64,000 nucleotides of DNA from Erythroxylum novogranatense (taxonomy: Eukaryota > Streptophyta > Magnoliopsida > Malpighiales > Erythroxylaceae). Under the pieces are notes generated by a model. It was not told where the DNA came from. It made no database searches and saw only the letters and a program-made list of their open reading frames with translations. Position 1 is the stretch's first letter; the number at the start of each line of letters is the position of its first letter. The stretch covers positions 49,306,063 to 49,370,062 of the forward strand of contig CM057233.1 in the NCBI GenBank assembly GCA_029891385.1, given 5' to 3'. Below, piece by piece: positions 12,286-23,662 of the stretch. The position numbers and the translations under genes were made by a program.

Positions 12286-12766
12286 ATTGTAACATCCTTC
12301 TATCAAGTAGCAAGGATATTTTGGTCATTGGGTCGAATGATTGGATTTCACCGCATTCATTGATCGAAAGATGTTATCGGCCTCTAATTATAGAGGAACA
12401 GTTTATTGCATATGCATTTATTCATAGTACTTGCATTCATGATTTTCGGATTTGATTGTGAGCATGAACTGACTGGACTGACTGGATTGTAATTGATTGA
12501 GGAATTAAGAGTAAGTGAGCCCGAATGACTGATTTAGAATAGTCTAAGAGTGATTGGCAACTGATAGTAGTTTATGAGAAATATTCGAGAAATTTGGGAG
12601 AAAATGCCCGGACCGGAAGTTTTGGGGTGATGAATCGATCGATCAGATAGTATCGAAAGAACTGTCCAATGGCAATGGAAAAATTAGAGTTTACTGATAG
12701 GAAATAAATATGTTGAGCCACTGAAATTTTGAGACTGAAATTTGGACTGATTCGGAGACTTAAGTC

Positions 12767-12774
12767 TATAAATA
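12767..12774 (+). promoter_or_regulatory. TATA box copy in 3' LTR
   Basis: TATAAATA is at the same relative position as in the 5' LTR. In a 3' LTR it could drive readout transcription rightward into the LARD interior. Confidence 0.5.
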
Positions 12775-13135
12775 CTAGGTTTGAAATTTGGGGGAAAAGT
12801 TTACCTAAGGCATATGAGTTCTTCCCCTCTACGGTGATTCGATTTTTCTCCCAACGGTGAGATCCTTCGATTTCTTCTTATGGCTTCTTCGTTATTATGT
12901 TAGTCTAACTTGTCTATGGTGGTTGGTGAAGTTTTGAGGCTTTGAAATTGTTGGATCGTTGATTTCAGAGGATTTTTAGGGTTAAGGTGATTGTGGATCG
13001 ATCGTTTGATTGGTAAGTATTTTTGTGTTTAATGTTATTATTAATGGCTTTTAATGTATTTATGGTATTTAATGAGTTAGATAGAGTAGATGGGAGTGTT
13101 AAATGTTGAGTTGAGAGTGTATTAATGGCGGAAAT

Positions 13136-13360
13136 CGATCGGAGAAGACGATCGGACCGTCGCACGTCGGGACGAGCGCAGAGGCGCAGAGGCCTTTGTC
13201 GCGACGAATAAAATTAATTAATTTGCACGTCGCGACGAGCGGGCTGGACGTCGTGGCGAGAGGCGTGAAGGGTTGCGCGTCGCGGCGAGCGTGTTTCACG
13301 CCGCGACGAGCGATCTTCTCTTCGTCGCGGCGAAGGGAATAGGTCGCGGCGAAGGGGTGA
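13136..13360 (+). repeat. GC-rich minisatellite, 3' LTR copy
   Basis: The same CGTCGCGRCGAG repeats as in the 5' LTR, with an additional AT-rich stretch of about 20 bases and one more CGTCGCGACGA unit around 13203-13233. Loss of one unit from the 5' LTR by slippage between the repeated units is the simplest explanation. Confidence 0.8.
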
Positions 13361-15191
13361 TTTCTGAATGGATGAGTATTAGTTTATTGGGCATAACTTA
13401 TGGTATAGGCCTCCGATTAAGGTGATTCCTGATTCATTGTGAACTAGAGAAAGAGGTCTATAATTGAGGATAATTATGGGAGTTAGAATTGATTTAATTG
13501 GTAATGAATTATAGAGATTAAGGTCAATCATGGGTTATGGTGTGACCTAAATGTCAAATTGAGACTATTGGAGTTTTGATTGGGATTTTCAATAGAGGTT
13601 TTGACCCGATGGATAGGAAATTGCTATAGGTGATTCGAATTGAGGAAAATTGACTAGATTTTAGGAATAGATCATTTATTAGTGATCAATTGAACAAAGA
13701 GATAGAATTGGGCTTAAAGTACCGAAATTGGGATTTAGCACCGGAAAATCGTGGACATGCATTGTACATCATTTCACTTAGACATATGCATTACTGCACT
13801 GTTTAATTGGGCAATTAGTAATGGATTGTATTTTACTGTTATAGAGGCACCGTTGGATCGTCGTTCCACGGACATTGCTGGAACTTCCAGGTAGTAGCTC
13901 GGAAGTTACAGGTGAGTAACCTAGATGGTTTCTCAAATTCCTAATTGTCTAGATGCCTAATGTGAATGACTTGCCAATGTGAACTGTATAACTACTGAAA
14001 TGTATAAGATTGAACTGTATGATTACTGCAAAGAATATGATCGAATGGTATGCTTACTGAAATGTATGTGACCGAATTACATGCTCTTCGCATGGGATTG
14101 ATAATGTGAATTGCATGATTACCGAAATGTACGTGATTGAATGGCATGCTTTTCTCAATACTTGCTGACCATCAGATAATACCGAGAATTATCAATGGTA
14201 TACGCTCTAATTGCATGCTTTCACCGTATTGGATTGGATTACTATATGACATCGAAAATGCAATATCGGGCTTTATAGCCATATCATCGATTATCGAAAA
14301 TCGTAATATCGACTTTTATAGCCGATATCAGAAATCATTAAACATCGCATTGCATGCATAAATGCATGATCGATAATGGACGTGTCCCAAGTTGCTATTA
14401 TCACCGAAAAGAGCCTCGAGCTCACATCAGTATTGATCGGGCATAGCCCGAGGATTTATCCTCGACGCGCCCCCACTATTTACCGATCGAGCACTTGGGC
14501 ACAATCTCAATAATCAAAAGAGTCTCATATGCATTATATACATGACTGATTGAATTGCCAAATTGTGTGACGATTCGAATCGCGTGATGCCATGATTTGT
14601 CAGAATTGTGATGTGACACTGTGAACTGTTCTATGCTATTGTAAATTGTTACCGATACTGTAAAATTGTTATATAATACTGTTAATTGAATATTAGTGTG
14701 CCATGTGGTACGTAATTTGCGTAATGCATGATTTGAGTGAACCATCGATGATGGTTTCTCAATGAGTTCGCAAACTCACCCAAAATTGCAACCTATTTTT
14801 CAGGACTGATAGAATAGACCCCTAGCTCCGGAGATAGCGTTTTCCTACCGTGCGAGCGTGCTGGTAGGAGAAGTGATGACACACAGGTCGGTCAGCTGGG
14901 TTGGATTTTGAGGATGACTTAGGATAGATGTTTATATTAGTTTCCTTTTTGGTTTTGTTTAGGGGACTAATAGACTTGTCTATTCTGTTGCTGGATGACT
15001 GTATCAGATTGATATTATGATTTTAAAATTTAGTGGTTTCTGATATTGTGTTATGTTATGGTTTTAAATTATTGCGATGCCATGTGGATTATTATTGGGA
15101 AATGTTCTGGTGGTGCACCTTTATCGTGGGATACGTATCGGTGCGACCTTCGGGTTTCCCGATGTGTACCCTACGGTGAGGGGGTGCTACA

Positions 15192-15196
15192 TCAAT
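15192..15196. repeat. Target-site duplication TCAAT, right
   Basis: Exact copy of 4789-4793. Confidence 0.95.
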
Positions 15197-16620
15197 AGCC
15201 CCTTATGACTCTTATGCGTGACTCCTTGCGTCGAATGCAACTCCAATATTCACTTTTAACTCACTATTTGGTCATTTGGGTTTGTTCCTTCATTGGTCAT
15301 TTTTCATTTTTTTCGATAAGATCAAGACGTATCATGACGAAGAAGGTCAAAACACCCTCGCCATAAGGTATTAGGTAATGAATATACCTTCCAAAATTCT
15401 TACATCCCGCCTAATTGTATTCACGTCAAGTTTTCAAGTAAGAACATTCACTAATGCTATATACATTCCAATTGTTTCTAGATAACATTTCGATCCCTGT
15501 TCCTGTCCATGAATGGGGGTTTCCTGTATGATCATCACAAAATCATATTTTGTGTACGCCATCATCATGCCCCGTACTTTCTTTCTCATGGAACACATAT
15601 CTTACCAGTGATTCTATTTCAATTTCCCAGCATGTACCTCTTCGAAAACAACATCATTTCATATAACATTATAAGCGCAGTCACTCCTCTTTTGTTGATT
15701 CAGTGTTTCTTCCTTAATAGCGTGTATAATTAAAAATCCCAAACTTAAACGTATTTCTATGTTCTTTTCACATTCCGAGGTAGAACATTCAAGTACCATA
15801 TTAATATCATTATGCTCTAAAGTACACACCAACACAAAATAGTGAATTTCTGTCTACCTTGTCGCACCATATACTTTTTCTCATTGCCAATTATCCATAT
15901 ATATTCTTCTTATTTTCGAATTGAATTGATCCGTACAGTTCCGACATGTCTCGGTATGCCTAATGTTTCCAAATTCTTAACCAATCATTATGATAGAAAT
16001 TCTAAACCATGTACCCAATTTAGCCCTCGAGACTTTCATTGTGTCTCTATGCATATAAAATCACAATTCAGAATCCTAAATACCTAGTTAGCCTGGATTT
16101 TTAATCTCGTATAGGCATATTTAACATCACATCATACTTTTATCACTTTAACCAATATTCCTCTCATGTGCATCTTTGATCTCTTTCGGTTGTAGAAATT
16201 TTCGTTTCATTCAACTCGCTTTATACACTTTATGTCTCAGTATTTGGTTTGATATCACTTCTTTCCTGAAGCAGCCCATACCCATGTGTTTACATTCATA
16301 TCATCTTCAAGGGTTTACAATCACATTATAACATGAATGTCATTTTCCATTGTTCCTTCCTCATTCCTAATGGCCCATACACCTTCATTGGCTCATATCA
16401 TTATCTACCATATCAAATCATGTACAATTTCTCATTTCTACACATCCACAGCCTTCCGTTACGATATACCATCACTTTTCGCCCTATTTATATCAATTTA
16501 AACACTTTATACATGTTCATGCGACTCAACTAGGGATCGGTTACTCTTACCGCTCTTTGACATGACCACAATGCATGTAACTTAACACAAATTTCAGAAT
16601 GCCCATGTACAATCGTACTT
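15197..16620 (-). other. LARD internal domain, 5' half, non-coding
   Basis: About 1.4 kb of AT-rich DNA between the Tekay-type insertion and the primer-binding site. No recognisable retroelement domain in any frame; the longest open stretches are about 80 codons with no motif. Confidence 0.6.
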
Positions 16621-16622
16621 CT

Positions 16623-16636
16623 GGGCACTGATACCA
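16623..16636 (-). other. Primer-binding site of LARD-like element
   Basis: On the minus strand TGGTATCAGTGCCC lies four bases before the LTR end. It differs from the initiator-Met PBS seen elsewhere in the window by one base (AGTGC for AGAGC). Confidence 0.8.
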
Positions 16637-17515
16637 CATATGTAGCACCCCATTCCCGCAAGACCTGAACCCGATATCATGGGTAATATCCGAGTCCGTA
16701 CCTCACGAGAGTGGTATGCTAGAGTACTCGAATACCGTCAAACATTCAGTAAATATTTTTTTTAACATTTTAGGTCATCATAACATAGTCACAGTATTTA
16801 GACATCAAATGTACAAAAATCTATAATCACATTGGGCCTAATTTTATTCATAAACATTTCAGTTGTCACATTACAATAAAAAAAAATTACAATAGCCCAT
16901 TTGGGGCCCACTAGAACTACAACACTATTTTTCAAAAAAATGTGGAATCCATAATTGTATAAAAGTAAGATGACACTAATGCAGACGCGAACTGATCCCG
17001 ACCCCTATCTTTTCCTGGCATGCATTAGGCATACTCCTGTGTCTAACGGAGTACTCTTCAAGGCCTGAAAAATAGTTGCAAATTTTGGGCGAGTTTTGCG
17101 AACTCAGTGAGGAACCATCATCGATGGTTCGCCCAATTCATGCATCACTCAAGCAATTCACAGTTCAGTTCACATCACTCAAGCAATTCACAATTCAGTT
17201 CACAATAACAAAGTCAGAAGTACCATATCATTATACAAAAGAAATTCACAATTGTAGAAGGCACTCTTGCGTTGCTCCCATTTATAGTATTCAATCAACT
17301 ATGAATGCAATGCATATGTGACACTTTCCCATTTTATTTCAGTGTTGTGACCGAGCGCTTAAATAGTAAACGATGGACGATGAGCGGCGTGGGGGAGTAG
17401 GAGAGCCCTCTGGGTATGCACTATCTCCCTTCGAGCTCAAGGCTCTTTTTCAGTATCAGTGGCGACTCTGGTCACAACTAATATTATCCGTTCATGTATT
17501 TATGTATGCAATGCA

Positions 17516-17829
17516 AATCAAATAGATCACAATCATTCACATTAAACTTCACAGTCACAATTGATCACATTAGAAACACAAAGGTTTCACATTCACAACC
17601 AATTTCACTTCTATGCCATATTCCCAATCCTTCGGACCTTTGGTCCGGGATTTTAGTCATACACAATTCACACAAGGCCACATTATTCTCCTTAGAGTTA
17701 TAAGTACATAACTTTAAACAATTTAAATATTGAGGAACCATCTAGGTTACTCACCTGTACTTCCGAGCTAAATACCTGGAAGTCTCAGTAACGTCGGTGG
17801 ATCGACGCTCCAAATGAGTCTCTATAATA
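17516..17829. repeat. Internal LTR duplication, copy 1
   Basis: This 314-bp block recurs at 17904-18218, separated by about 75 bases, with only a handful of differences. It contains the block AGGAACCATCTAGGTTACTC that also occurs, reverse-complemented, in the Tekay-type LTR near 6372. Confidence 0.9.
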
Positions 17830-17903
17830 TCACAATCACTATATATCCAGTCTGTCACAGTAGAGGCATCGCAACGAAACACAGTAATAGCAAACAATTT
17901 GAC

Positions 17904-18218
17904 AATCAAATAGATCACAATCATTCACATTAAACTTCACAGTCACAATTGATCACATTAGAAACACAAAGGTTTCACATTCACAAACAATTTCACTTCT
18001 ATGCCATATTCCCAATCCTTCGGACCTTTGGTCCGGGATTTCAGTCATACACAATTCACACATGCCCACCATTATTCTCCTTAGAGTTATAAGTACATAA
18101 CTTTAAACAATTTAAATATTGAGGAACCATCTAGGTTACTCACCTGTACTTCCGAGCTAAATACCTAGAAGTCTTAGTAACATCGGTGGATCGACGCTCC
18201 AAATGAGTCTCTATAATA
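17904..18218. repeat. Internal LTR duplication, copy 2
   Basis: Direct repeat of 17516-17829 with a few percent divergence by eye. The left LTR lies outside the window at this position, so it is unknown whether the duplication is shared. Confidence 0.9.
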
Positions 18219-18590
18219 GTGCAATTGCATACACATTACCAAATGTACAGGCAGACTTATTTAAAGATGCACATGTATCAATGAAAATATGTATAATGCA
18301 TGTTCGTGACATTCCCGATATCATTCCATAAATCACACTGTAAAAATGTTCCCCTATGTCCAAAGAAACCATAGACACTAAAATCGCTCAATTCAGATGT
18401 CAAAAGGTCCAAAAATCGATACTCGATCCCATCACTTTGACCTAACCCATTTTCGTCAATTTCGCCTATAAAATTCCCAATTTCACATAGAAATGAAATT
18501 AAATGATTCACGAATCTGATGCCTCAAGAATCAGGTCAATCGAAGGTCGGATGGATAAGTTATAAGCAAAAGAAGGAAAGTATATAATCC

Positions 18591-18672
18591 TAGTCGACTT
18601 GCCTGAGAATCCTAGTCGACTTATGCTACTGTGTATGTTCTAGTCGATTTATCTGAGGGTGCAAGTCGACTT
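18591..18672. repeat. AAGTCGACTT palindrome array, LARD LTR copy 2
   Basis: Four units of AGTCGACTT (the third mutated to AGTCGATTT) at the position homologous to 333-413. Confidence 0.9.
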
Positions 18673-20560
18673 ATGCTACTATAATGGCAATTCTGGACAA
18701 ACGTCCACCTACATCCCAACTTTCACAATTCATAACTCCTTGATCTGAATTCCAAATTGGACAAACTTTGTGTCTATTTTATAGAAACAAGAGAGCTCTA
18801 CAAGTTTCATGAAGGACACAAAAACTAATTTCACCTCTAAGGATGTCAAAAATACACTCAAAGTTACTGCCTTCACCATGCCTCTCAAAACAGTGCAACA
18901 TTTTATAAAATCCATAACTTCTCAGTCCCTTGTCTAAAAATAACTAGATTTATGCCAAATGAAATATCAGAATGTGATCTACAACTTTCATGAACAACAT
19001 GAAATCAAATTCAATTGCTAAGTAGGTCAAACAATTCGATGAACGATTCTGCCCACTGAAATCATCCGAACTGAACAGCAATTTTATAAAAAGCATAACT
19101 CCTTCTAAAAATGTCAAAGATTTGCATACTTTATACCCATGAAAAGATAAAACAGAATAATACACTTCTTATGAAGGGCTTAACAGTCAATTCTATCTCT
19201 AACAAACGCAAAACTATCATCCAAGTGATTGCCCTGGTCACTAGCCAATGACCTAACTTAGGTCCAGTCTTTGAAAATTCATAACTCCTAATTATAATAT
19301 CCAAAAATAGTATAGTATATCTCATTTTCAAGATAATTGCTTCCTCTAGAACTTTCCAGAAGATCACTTGAGCCAATTCAAATCACAAAAATCTCTAAAT
19401 TTGCTTCCAATCACAATACTCACAAAACCTACACTTATAGCTAGGTTTCACCCAAAATGCACATAACCAGTCAATAGTTAACAATTCATAACTCCCAACG
19501 TACATATCGAAAAATTGCAAAATCAGTGGAAATGGAAAGCTAACAAGATAGGCTTCAACTTTCATTAAGACCAATTTCACCAATTCAACCTCAATCAATC
19601 TAGAAAAATTCATCAAAAGTTCAGGTCATCAAGCTCGAATCACTGTTCATACTGCACCCATACTTCACTTTCAAAGCAAGGTTCAACACTCTTCTAATCA
19701 AAATTGGACAGTGCTTCCTTCACAAATATTGTAACCAAATGACTCAGTTTTAATCTAGGACAAACCTCACCTCATTTGTTTAACCACACAAATAGTTATG
19801 GTAAAAACATTAGAACATGTTCAAGGTACATTTTCCAACTTTACTACTCACTCCAATTCCTATCATTTCCATACTTTTTCCAATCCAATAAACATCCCAA
19901 TTAGTCAAGTAATTTGCCAAAATTTCATCAAGATCTTCACTTAACCAAGTAGCCATAAAATGGCAGCATATACACCAAATTTTCTTCTTTTCATTTCCAA
20001 GCATCTAACACCATTAAAAATCAATCCAAAACCATATAAAACACCTTTCCTTTCATTCACTATATGTTACCTAATCAAACCATTAATCAACTATCAATCT
20101 ATCAAACATATGACCTACCATAGACACCAATACAATTCCCATGCAATTAAGTGCACAATGATCACAATTAATACATGTAACAACAAAACAAGCCAAAAAC
20201 ACCATCTTACCTAAGTAAGCTTTCAACTCTGTACTTCTTCAATTAATCCACCAATCATCTAATTTTCAACACCATACACAATCATCATGATAAAAAGGTA
20301 GAAAGCTTAAGCTTATATGCATGCAAGGAAGGCACTTAAGGTAGAAGAGAAGAGTGGTTTAGCTAGGATTTAAGAAGAAAACGATGAAGAAGAAAGAGAG
20401 GAAGTAGTTTTCGGATGGGAGAGAACCCAAAAGCAAGCTTCCAATTCTTTTCCTTTTGTTTTCACATGGTAATGTCATGGAAGCATGGTGGAACTCAAGC
20501 CTTAAATGAGTTATGGTGAGTCATCATGCCACTTGGCATGTAAAAAGAGGAAAAAGACAA

Positions 20561-20628
20561 AAATCCATCCAATGGCTCTAATTAATCCATCCAATGACTC
20601 TAATTAATCCATCCAATGGCTCTAATTA
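20561..20628. repeat. Three tandem 23-bp units in LARD LTR, copy 2
   Basis: Homologous to 2302-2369, with the same number of units. Confidence 0.85.
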
Positions 20629-21019
20629 CAATCCCAAAATTATTTATCCAATATTCAAGTGTCATTGGGTAGCAATTTTCACTACTGAAAATCAACCGGT
20701 TCGCCACTTGGCGGTTTTTTCGGTCCAGAAATTTTCTCCGAAAAAGTCCAGAAAAATCCCTAAAATTTCTTGAAAATATAAAACACATAACAATCCACTC
20801 CAATTAAATTTTCAAGCCCATAAACCACATTTTTCAAAATAAAATCCCATTTAGGCACAAATACCGGGAATGTCATGAATGCATGTACGCTTATTTTCAT
20901 GTGCAAAATTTCATCGCTCACAAATACCAGTATGCATGAATATTCCTAATTAGTCTCAGTCACTCTCATCCTTTGCTAAATTACAGACCTACCCTTCCTG
21001 TCGAGGGTGGGATGTTACA

Positions 21020-21311
21020 GAATTGCTGTCTAAGTTTGATATGAAAAAAGTGAAACCTATGGCAACTCCGATGCATCCTTCGAACCTTTTGTCTAAAGAC
21101 GAAGCTGGTAAGAAGATGGATCAAACCACAATAGAGGATGATTGGTTCTTTCCTTTATCTTACAAAGAAGTGACGACATACTTATCAAGTGTATGCTTAT
21201 GTGCAAGGTTTCAGGACGATCCTAGAGAGTCTCATTACATTGCTGTTAAAAGAATTTTGAGATATCTCGCAGGTACTACTGATCTTTGCTTAATGTATGA
21301 GAAAGGTAAAG
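21020..21311 (+). pseudogene. pol: Reverse transcriptase C-terminal end, SIRE-type
   Basis: The frame reads LLSKFDMKKVKPMATPM, then VCLCARFQDDPRESHYIAVK and RILRYLAGTTDLCLMYEKG, the typical end of copia RT and the connection to RNase H. The usual segment between (MIGSLLYLTASRPDIMF-like) is shortened and altered. It is cut on the left by the LARD-like LTR and on the right by the solo LTR at 21312. The frame continues at 43208. Confidence 0.9.
21307..21311. repeat. Target-site duplication TAAAG, left
   Basis: Repeated exactly at 43208-43212, marking insertion of the solo LTR. Confidence 0.93.
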
Positions 21312-23601
21312 TGTTGGGCCCCGAAAATTTTATTTTTATTTATTTATTGATTTAATTGATTTATTCTTTAATTTTTATTTAATTGTTTTAATTATGTGTG
21401 TATATATATATATGTATTTGTTGAGCCTTGGAATTAGTTAGCATGATTGCAAATTGGAAATTTTGAAATTAAAGTGAAGAGTTAGAATTAATTGGATTAA
21501 TTGGAAGTGAGCTTGGAAGTGTAGAGTCTTATGAGACAAATAAGGGCTTGTTAGATGGAATGAGCTTTGAGAAAGAATAGAATAAGTAGAAGGAGGAGAG
21601 CCCAAAAGGAAATGCAAGTGAGCTTTAAAGGAGTATCAAAACTACATAGTTTTGAGGTAGGCTTTTAGGTTGAGATATAAATGAATTAAAGGAAGAGAAG
21701 GAAGCAAGTTGTCGTAGAGCTAAAGGAAAGAAGAGAAAGCAAAATCGTGAGTTAAGAAGAAAGAAGAAGCTTTCGGCCAAGAGGAAGGAGAGCCGTAGGA
21801 GGTTTGAAAGAAGAAGAAAAAGAAGATAAACTACTTGTGAGAGGTAAGTTCTATCTTTGTTTGTGTTGGGTTCGAAAATGGGATGAAATGGAAGTTAGAG
21901 TTTGTGTAGAGATTGAAGAAAGATAGAAGAGAAGGGTAAGATCTATGGATTTTGGGATTTCTAAGTTAGGGTTTTGGTTATTCTAGCATAGATGGCTTAT
22001 GGGTAGGTTAGGTTTAAAGTTTATTCTTTATCTTTGCATGATTTTATGAATGCTATGCCTTTCTTTTAGAATGTATTTATTAAATAGAGTATGATTTAAT
22101 TGAAGGAAATCAAGAGAACCCCACTCAAAACAAGGAGGAAGGGCAATCTTGAATTCGGATTTTGACGATAGGTGGGTAACATTTTTTTATAGTTGTTGTG
22201 TAATGGGAAAATGCCCTATGTGTGCTATCTTTGTTAAATTGTGTGTATATTGAAAGTGTATTCCTTTGATTTGAAAGAAAAGAATGAAACTATGACGATT
22301 TGATAAAATGGAAGAAGCATAAAATGCTATTTTAGTGTTTGAATATGTGAGCATAAATTGGTTATGATTGGGCGAGAGAGAATCTATTTCGTTAAGTAAC
22401 GTGCACATTGACCCCCTAGCCTTCTCCCGACTGCCCGCTTGAGGCCTACGAGATCTGAAAATGGACTCGTCGTATTTACGGTAAACTTCAGTTTTCGTCG
22501 TGTTTATGGAACTCTCGAGCCAATTGTGTGCATTTCATCATTTTGATGTTATGATGCATAATATGTGTTTTAATTGATATAAGATTCCATGTTATGCTTT
22601 ATATGATGATTTTGGCTAATTTATGATATATGTGATGAAGTTGAGTTATTTTTGCTTTATATGATAGACTGCAAATGTTTCGGATTCTTTATGTGCTGTA
22701 TGGCTCATTAATCGATGGCTATAAAGGTGTTAGCCACTGAGCCGTGTTTGCTCACCCCATTCTCCCTCCTCAGGTGCAAATTCTAGTTGAGCGCGGAACC
22801 TTGCAAGGCATCGGGCATAACTCCAAGAAACTTTAGGCACTTTTGTATTAAGTTAGTAACTAGCTTTTGGAATGGCTTTATAAGCATATTAAGCATTGAG
22901 CATCTCATATGTTGTATTTTGGTACATGATTCATGATGGATATGATGAATATGCTGATATGTAATTAAAACTATGATTGAACTCTTGAATGATTGATAAA
23001 GAGATGAGAGCTCTAGTACTCTCTTCTTCATGTGAATTTGTTGAGTTGCGATCTGTGCTTGACCTTGAAAAGGGTATATGTATGAGTCTTTTGATCATTG
23101 AGTTGTTGTTGGGTTTTGTCTTGGGATAGCTTGCTGGAATTTGCAAAGGTTTATGAGTTGTGATAAGGGAAGATTTAGAGATAAGATTGGTAGTGATCTG
23201 AAAAATGTTCACTGAATATGTTTCAGTCTTTTAGCCACAATGTTTTCTCTAGTAATCTAAACGAGATGATTCTTGATTTTGATTAAACTAGAGATATATG
23301 GCTACATTTTGTAAGAAGACATCGAATTTCAATTCTGTGTCTAAGAGTCTCAAATATTGTCATGAAGTTAAGAATTGGGTGCAGTGTTGGTGCAGGAATG
23401 AAAGTCTTATCTTCTGACTTTGGGGGCAATTTTGGGATTGATAAATATAGATTTTGGCAAAATTCCCTTATAGAAATTTGTAGATATTTCTTTTATTTTT
23501 CCAACGGTATAAAGTTTGTAAATTTTGGACATCTAAGTGATAAATTATGCATCTTATAAGTGGAGACGTTCTAGAGATGAAGTCAGATAAAGTTACTGTT
23601 C

Positions 23602-23660
23602 ATCTTCATCTTCGTCTATGATGACGTCATCTTCGTCTATGCTGACGTCATTTTCATTTA
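23602..23660. repeat. TGACGTCA array, left part
   Basis: Two perfect TGACGTCA palindromes (23622 and 23643) in the unit TGACGTCATCTTCGTCTATG. The array continues at 42205, on the other side of the nested copia element. Confidence 0.9.
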
Positions 23661-23662
23661 TG
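23658..23662. repeat. Target-site duplication TTATG (CTATG), left
   Basis: Corresponds to CTATG at 42205-42209 with one C/T difference. The array consensus has CTATG, so the left copy has probably changed. Confidence 0.75.

Larger units (their letters stand above)
4794..15191 (+). mobile_element. Full-length Ty3/gypsy chromovirus, Tekay/Del-type
   Basis: A complete-length element of 10.4 kb: 5' LTR 4794-7641, PBS at 7647, gag, protease, RT, RNase H, integrase and a chromodomain-like C terminus in that order, PPT at 12274, 3' LTR 12288-15191, and a perfect 5-bp target duplication (TCAAT). The order RT-RNase H-integrase defines Ty3/gypsy. The C-terminal module, the DPG-type protease and the long LTRs fit the Tekay/Del lineage of chromoviruses. 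The LTRs are visibly diverged and the polyprotein carries several frameshifts and stops, so it is probably inactive as written. It sits inside the LARD-like element. Confidence 0.93.
12288..15191 (+). repeat. 3' LTR of Tekay-type element
   Basis: It starts TGTAACATCC and ends GTGCTACA, 2904 bases against 2848 for the 5' LTR. Long stretches are identical, but differences cluster in small indels and at CTG/CCG sites. It is followed by the exact target duplication TCAAT. Confidence 0.95.
1..21019 (-). mobile_element. LARD-like non-autonomous Ty3/gypsy-related LTR element, left end outside window
   Basis: Two copies of the same LTR in the same orientation (1-2762 partial, 16641-21019 complete) flank an internal region that starts with an initiator-Met-type primer-binding site (16623-16636) and ends with a polypurine tract (2763-2774), all on the minus strand. 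After removing the Tekay-type element nested at 4794-15191 the internal part is only about 3.4 kb, and I see no gag, protease, RT or integrase motif in it. LTRs of about 4.4 kb around a non-coding interior of about 3.5 kb match the published description of LARDs (large retrotransposon derivatives). The right end abuts the RT coding sequence of a SIRE-type copia element at 21020, so it inserted there; the other target-site copy lies outside the window. Assignment to Ty3/gypsy rests on its PPT and LTR blocks resembling the Tekay-type element. Confidence 0.8.
16641..21019 (-). repeat. 5' LTR of LARD-like element (complete, 4379 bp)
   Basis: On the minus strand it runs from TGTAACATCCCACCC (21019) to GGGGTGCTACA (16641), bounded by the PBS. 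The part 18260-21019 matches 1-2762. It holds an internal 315-bp duplication, an AGTCGACTT array and a 23-bp triplet. The stretch at about 17060-17135, with TTTTGCGAACTCAGTGAGG and the following CATCATCGATGG, is the reverse complement of a block in the Tekay-type LTR. Confidence 0.92.

Noticed and set aside
16623..16636. tRNA genes near the TGGTATCAGAGC motifs
   Set aside because: Only primer-binding-site length matches directly beside LTRs are present; no cloverleaf sequence accompanies them.
18278..20803. Many 60-80 codon open frames on the minus strand of the LARD LTR, conserved between the two LTRs
   Set aside because: Conservation follows from LTR duplication; the frames lack recognisable motifs and are arranged like chance openings in AT-rich DNA.
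21312..23662. Solo LTR region as a host promoter or gene 5' end
   Set aside because: It has TG...CA ends and a perfect 5-bp target duplication within a copia RNase H gene, so it is a transposable element remnant.
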